In this document: one piece after another, positions 13,299-14,481 of the stretch
How positions within the stretch are numbered: the first letter of the stretch is position 1
Layout: each line of letters begins with the position of its first letter
NCBI GenBank assembly: GCA_016207475.1
Contig: JACQPM010000141.1
Span: forward strand, 1-14,481
Length of the DNA: 14,481 bases
Direction of reading: 5' to 3'
Source of the DNA: Methanobacteriota archaeon
Lineage (GTDB): Archaea; Hydrothermarchaeota; Hydrothermarchaeia; Hydrothermarchaeales; JACQPM01
The notes under the pieces: model-generated
Seen by the model: only the letters and a program-made list of their open reading frames with translations
The model's database searches: none
What the model was told of the DNA's origin: nothing
Position numbers and translations under genes: made by a program

Positions 13299-14120
13299 AT
13301 GGGCCAAGTCATCGATTCCTTCAAAAGTTCTCTGGTCATTGTGCGAGATAACCCCGTGATATTGGGGGTGGCATTCGTGTCTGGATTACTAGGGCTCGGA
13401 GGTCTTTTATGGGAGTCTTTGGAGGCCTTTTCGCTCGTCGGTTCGATTCTGTATGCGATACTTTTTTTCATCGGCCCCTTCTTCGCAGGCGGTCTCCTCG
13501 GCATGGTGGTGGAAGCTACTGAAAAGCCCACCAAACTATCGACTTTCATAGAGGCGGGCAAGAAAAACTATGTTTCGCTCCTCAAGGCAGTCATCCTATT
13601 TTTTGCGATTTTATTGGGTTTGATAATTGGAACAGGAATTATAGTCGGTCTTCCAGCCGGCGTTGTACTTATCCTCCTGCCTAAAGGTGCCCCGCTTTTT
13701 AAGTTGATATTCCTCCTTTTCATCGCGACTATAGCGGTCGCAGTTTTTCTGATAGCAATGATGCTCATTCAATTCTACGATATCGGCATCGTCGTCCACC
13801 ATTACGGCGCCTGGGAAGCGTTCAGGAAGAGCTTCGCCTTCGCCAGGCCACGGCTCTTGAGCGTCTTCTATTATTCGCTCTTGAAGGACTTCATCGGGTT
13901 GCTCTTTGTGATACCGATTATAGCAACGCTCGTTTATAGCGCGCTCCAGACGGAGGCGGGGTGGAGAGGACTTGCAGAAGGCCCCATATTTACGAGCATG
14001 TCGATGCCGTCCATCGTGCTCTATCTACTAATTTTAGGGACTATCGGCATGGCGATTGTGACGACTTTTCACGGCGTCTTCTATCTCCGGTCCCAGGGTG
14101 AGAAGTCCTCATCCCAATGA
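13299..14120 (+). CDS. multi-pass archaeal membrane protein of unknown function
   Basis: A 273-residue hydrophobic protein with about six membrane segments (roughly 18-37, 45-70, 95-128, 135-160, 198-222, 235-258). The N-terminal MGQVIDSFKSSLVIVRDNPVIL, and later MLIQFYDIGIVVHHYGAWEAFRKSFAFAR in outline, give the layout of the archaeal DUF7847-type membrane family: an amphipathic start, then paired helices with a repeated F(A)xAR turn. No catalytic motif is visible. Base composition is lower in GC than the operons around it, and codons are more mixed, so it may have another history, though membrane proteins are also biased toward AT-rich codons. The ATG at 13299 is chosen by its TATA distance; the frame opens 13 codons earlier inside the promoter. 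A single-gene unit. Confidence 0.7.
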   Translation: MGQVIDSFKSSLVIVRDNPVILGVAFVSGLLGLGGLLWESLEAFSLVGSILYAILFFIGPFFAGGLLGMVVEATEKPTKLSTFIEAGKKNYVSLLKAVILFFAILLGLIIGTGIIVGLPAGVVLILLPKGAPLFKLIFLLFIATIAVAVFLIAMMLIQFYDIGIVVHHYGAWEAFRKSFAFARPRLLSVFYYSLLKDFIGLLFVIPIIATLVYSALQTEAGWRGLAEGPIFTSMSMPSIVLYLLILGTIGMAIVTTFHGVFYLRSQGEKSSSQ

Positions 14121-14129
14121 AGAAGTAAC

Positions 14130-14165
14130 TTTTATATGCCCTGGGACCGATAGGCTGGTGGAGGT
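14130..14165 (+). promoter_or_regulatory. mtd promoter and strong ribosome binding site
   Basis: TTTTATAT (14130-14137) predicts transcription starting near 14159, so the leader is only about 12 nt. GGAGGT (14160-14165) is a strong Shine-Dalgarno sequence 5 nt before the ATG at 14171, lying almost at the mRNA 5' end. This differs from the leaderless starts elsewhere in the window and suits a highly expressed enzyme. Confidence 0.65.
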
Positions 14166-14170
14166 TCGCC

Positions 14171-14481
14171 ATGGTAAAGATCGGGATAATAAAGACAGGG
14201 AATATCGCCACTTCCCTCATCCTGGATCTCCTCCTGGACGAGAGGGCCGACAGGAAGGACATCGAGGTGCGGGTGGTCACCAGCGGGGCGAAGATGACCC
14301 CCGGGGAGGGTGAGAAGGCGGTGGAGAGGCTCCTCCAGGAGGAGCACGACCTCATACTGTATTCCACCCCGAACCCGTCGGCCCCGGGGCCCACCAAGGT
14401 CATCGAGAGGCTGAAGGGGAGGAGGGCCGTCGTGGTGGGGGACGCCCCTGGGATAAAGATCAAGGACAAGCTCGCCGAGGC
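14171..14481 (+). CDS. mtd: F420-dependent methylenetetrahydromethanopterin dehydrogenase, N-terminal part
   Basis: The first 103 codons of Mtd, cut by the window edge; the full protein is about 275-280 residues. The enzyme reversibly oxidises methylene-tetrahydromethanopterin with coenzyme F420 in the cytoplasm, a core step of methanogenesis from CO2 and of methyl oxidation. Diagnostic sequence is MVKIGIIKTGNIATS, LDLLLDERADRKDIEVRVV, SGAKM, the NPSAPGPTK loop and VVVGDAPGIK. NIATS replaces the more common NIGTS. The gene has its own promoter and a strong ribosome binding site, and is separated from the preceding membrane protein gene by 50 bases. It is the clearest marker that the organism carries the tetrahydromethanopterin C1 pathway. 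Confidence 0.95.
   Translation, partial: MVKIGIIKTGNIATSLILDLLLDERADRKDIEVRVVTSGAKMTPGEGEKAVERLLQEEHDLILYSTPNPSAPGPTKVIERLKGRRAVVVGDAPGIKIKDKLAE

Noticed and set aside
1..14481. tRNA, rRNA or CRISPR arrays
   Set aside because: No cloverleaf-like T-loop signatures, rRNA-like blocks, or regularly spaced repeats were noticed on either strand.

Overview
The window looks like chromosomal DNA of a GC-rich methanoarchaeon or close relative (Methanomicrobia type; a Methanothrix-like lineage or an ANME relative are guesses). The evidence is F420-dependent methylene-tetrahydromethanopterin dehydrogenase (mtd) at the right edge, a beta-RFAP synthase for methanopterin synthesis, an MtrH-family methyltransferase, archaeal Elp3 and TraB proteins, archaeal TATA boxes in place of bacterial -35/-10 signals, and heavy use of AGG and ATA codons.

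Layout: (1) 1-344 holds the C-terminal remnant of a DDE transposase, broken just upstream of pyrD. (2) 345-4411 is one tight plus-strand operon: pyrD, a chorismate-lyase-like gene, an ABC-2 ATPase and permease, and beta-RFAP synthase. The chorismate-lyase-like product should supply 4-hydroxybenzoate, which beta-RFAP synthase joins to PRPP, so the ABC pair sits inside a methanopterin cluster. (3) 4392-5703 (minus) pairs a small sulfite-oxidase-fold molybdopterin oxidoreductase with a short standalone MtrH-like methyltransferase. (4) 5754-8038 (plus) is FAH-family hydrolase then elp3, sharing with region 3 a remarkably symmetric palindromic promoter. (5) 8140-8796 is an Lrp/AsnC-like regulator. 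(6) 8919-9822 is a membrane-anchored thioredoxin plus DsbB-like disulfide oxidase, visibly AT-richer than its surroundings and probably acquired. (7) 9914-10699 (minus, unknown archaeal protein) and 10750-10989 (plus, TatA-like) share a second bidirectional TATA region. (8) 10986-13098 (minus) is a translationally coupled traB, small membrane protein, M50 site-2 protease operon. (9) 13299-14120 is an AT-richer multi-pass membrane protein. (10) mtd begins at 14171 and runs off the window.

A recurring architecture is seen. First genes of most operons lie about 25-27 nt from the centre of a TATA box, implying leaderless mRNAs. mtd is the clear exception, with a short leader carrying a strong Shine-Dalgarno sequence. 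Intergenic spaces are tiny and many genes overlap.

No tRNA, rRNA or CRISPR array was seen. The best candidates for something undescribed are the molybdopterin oxidoreductase/MtrH-like pair, the TraB/M50 membrane module, and the symmetric leaderless divergent promoters.
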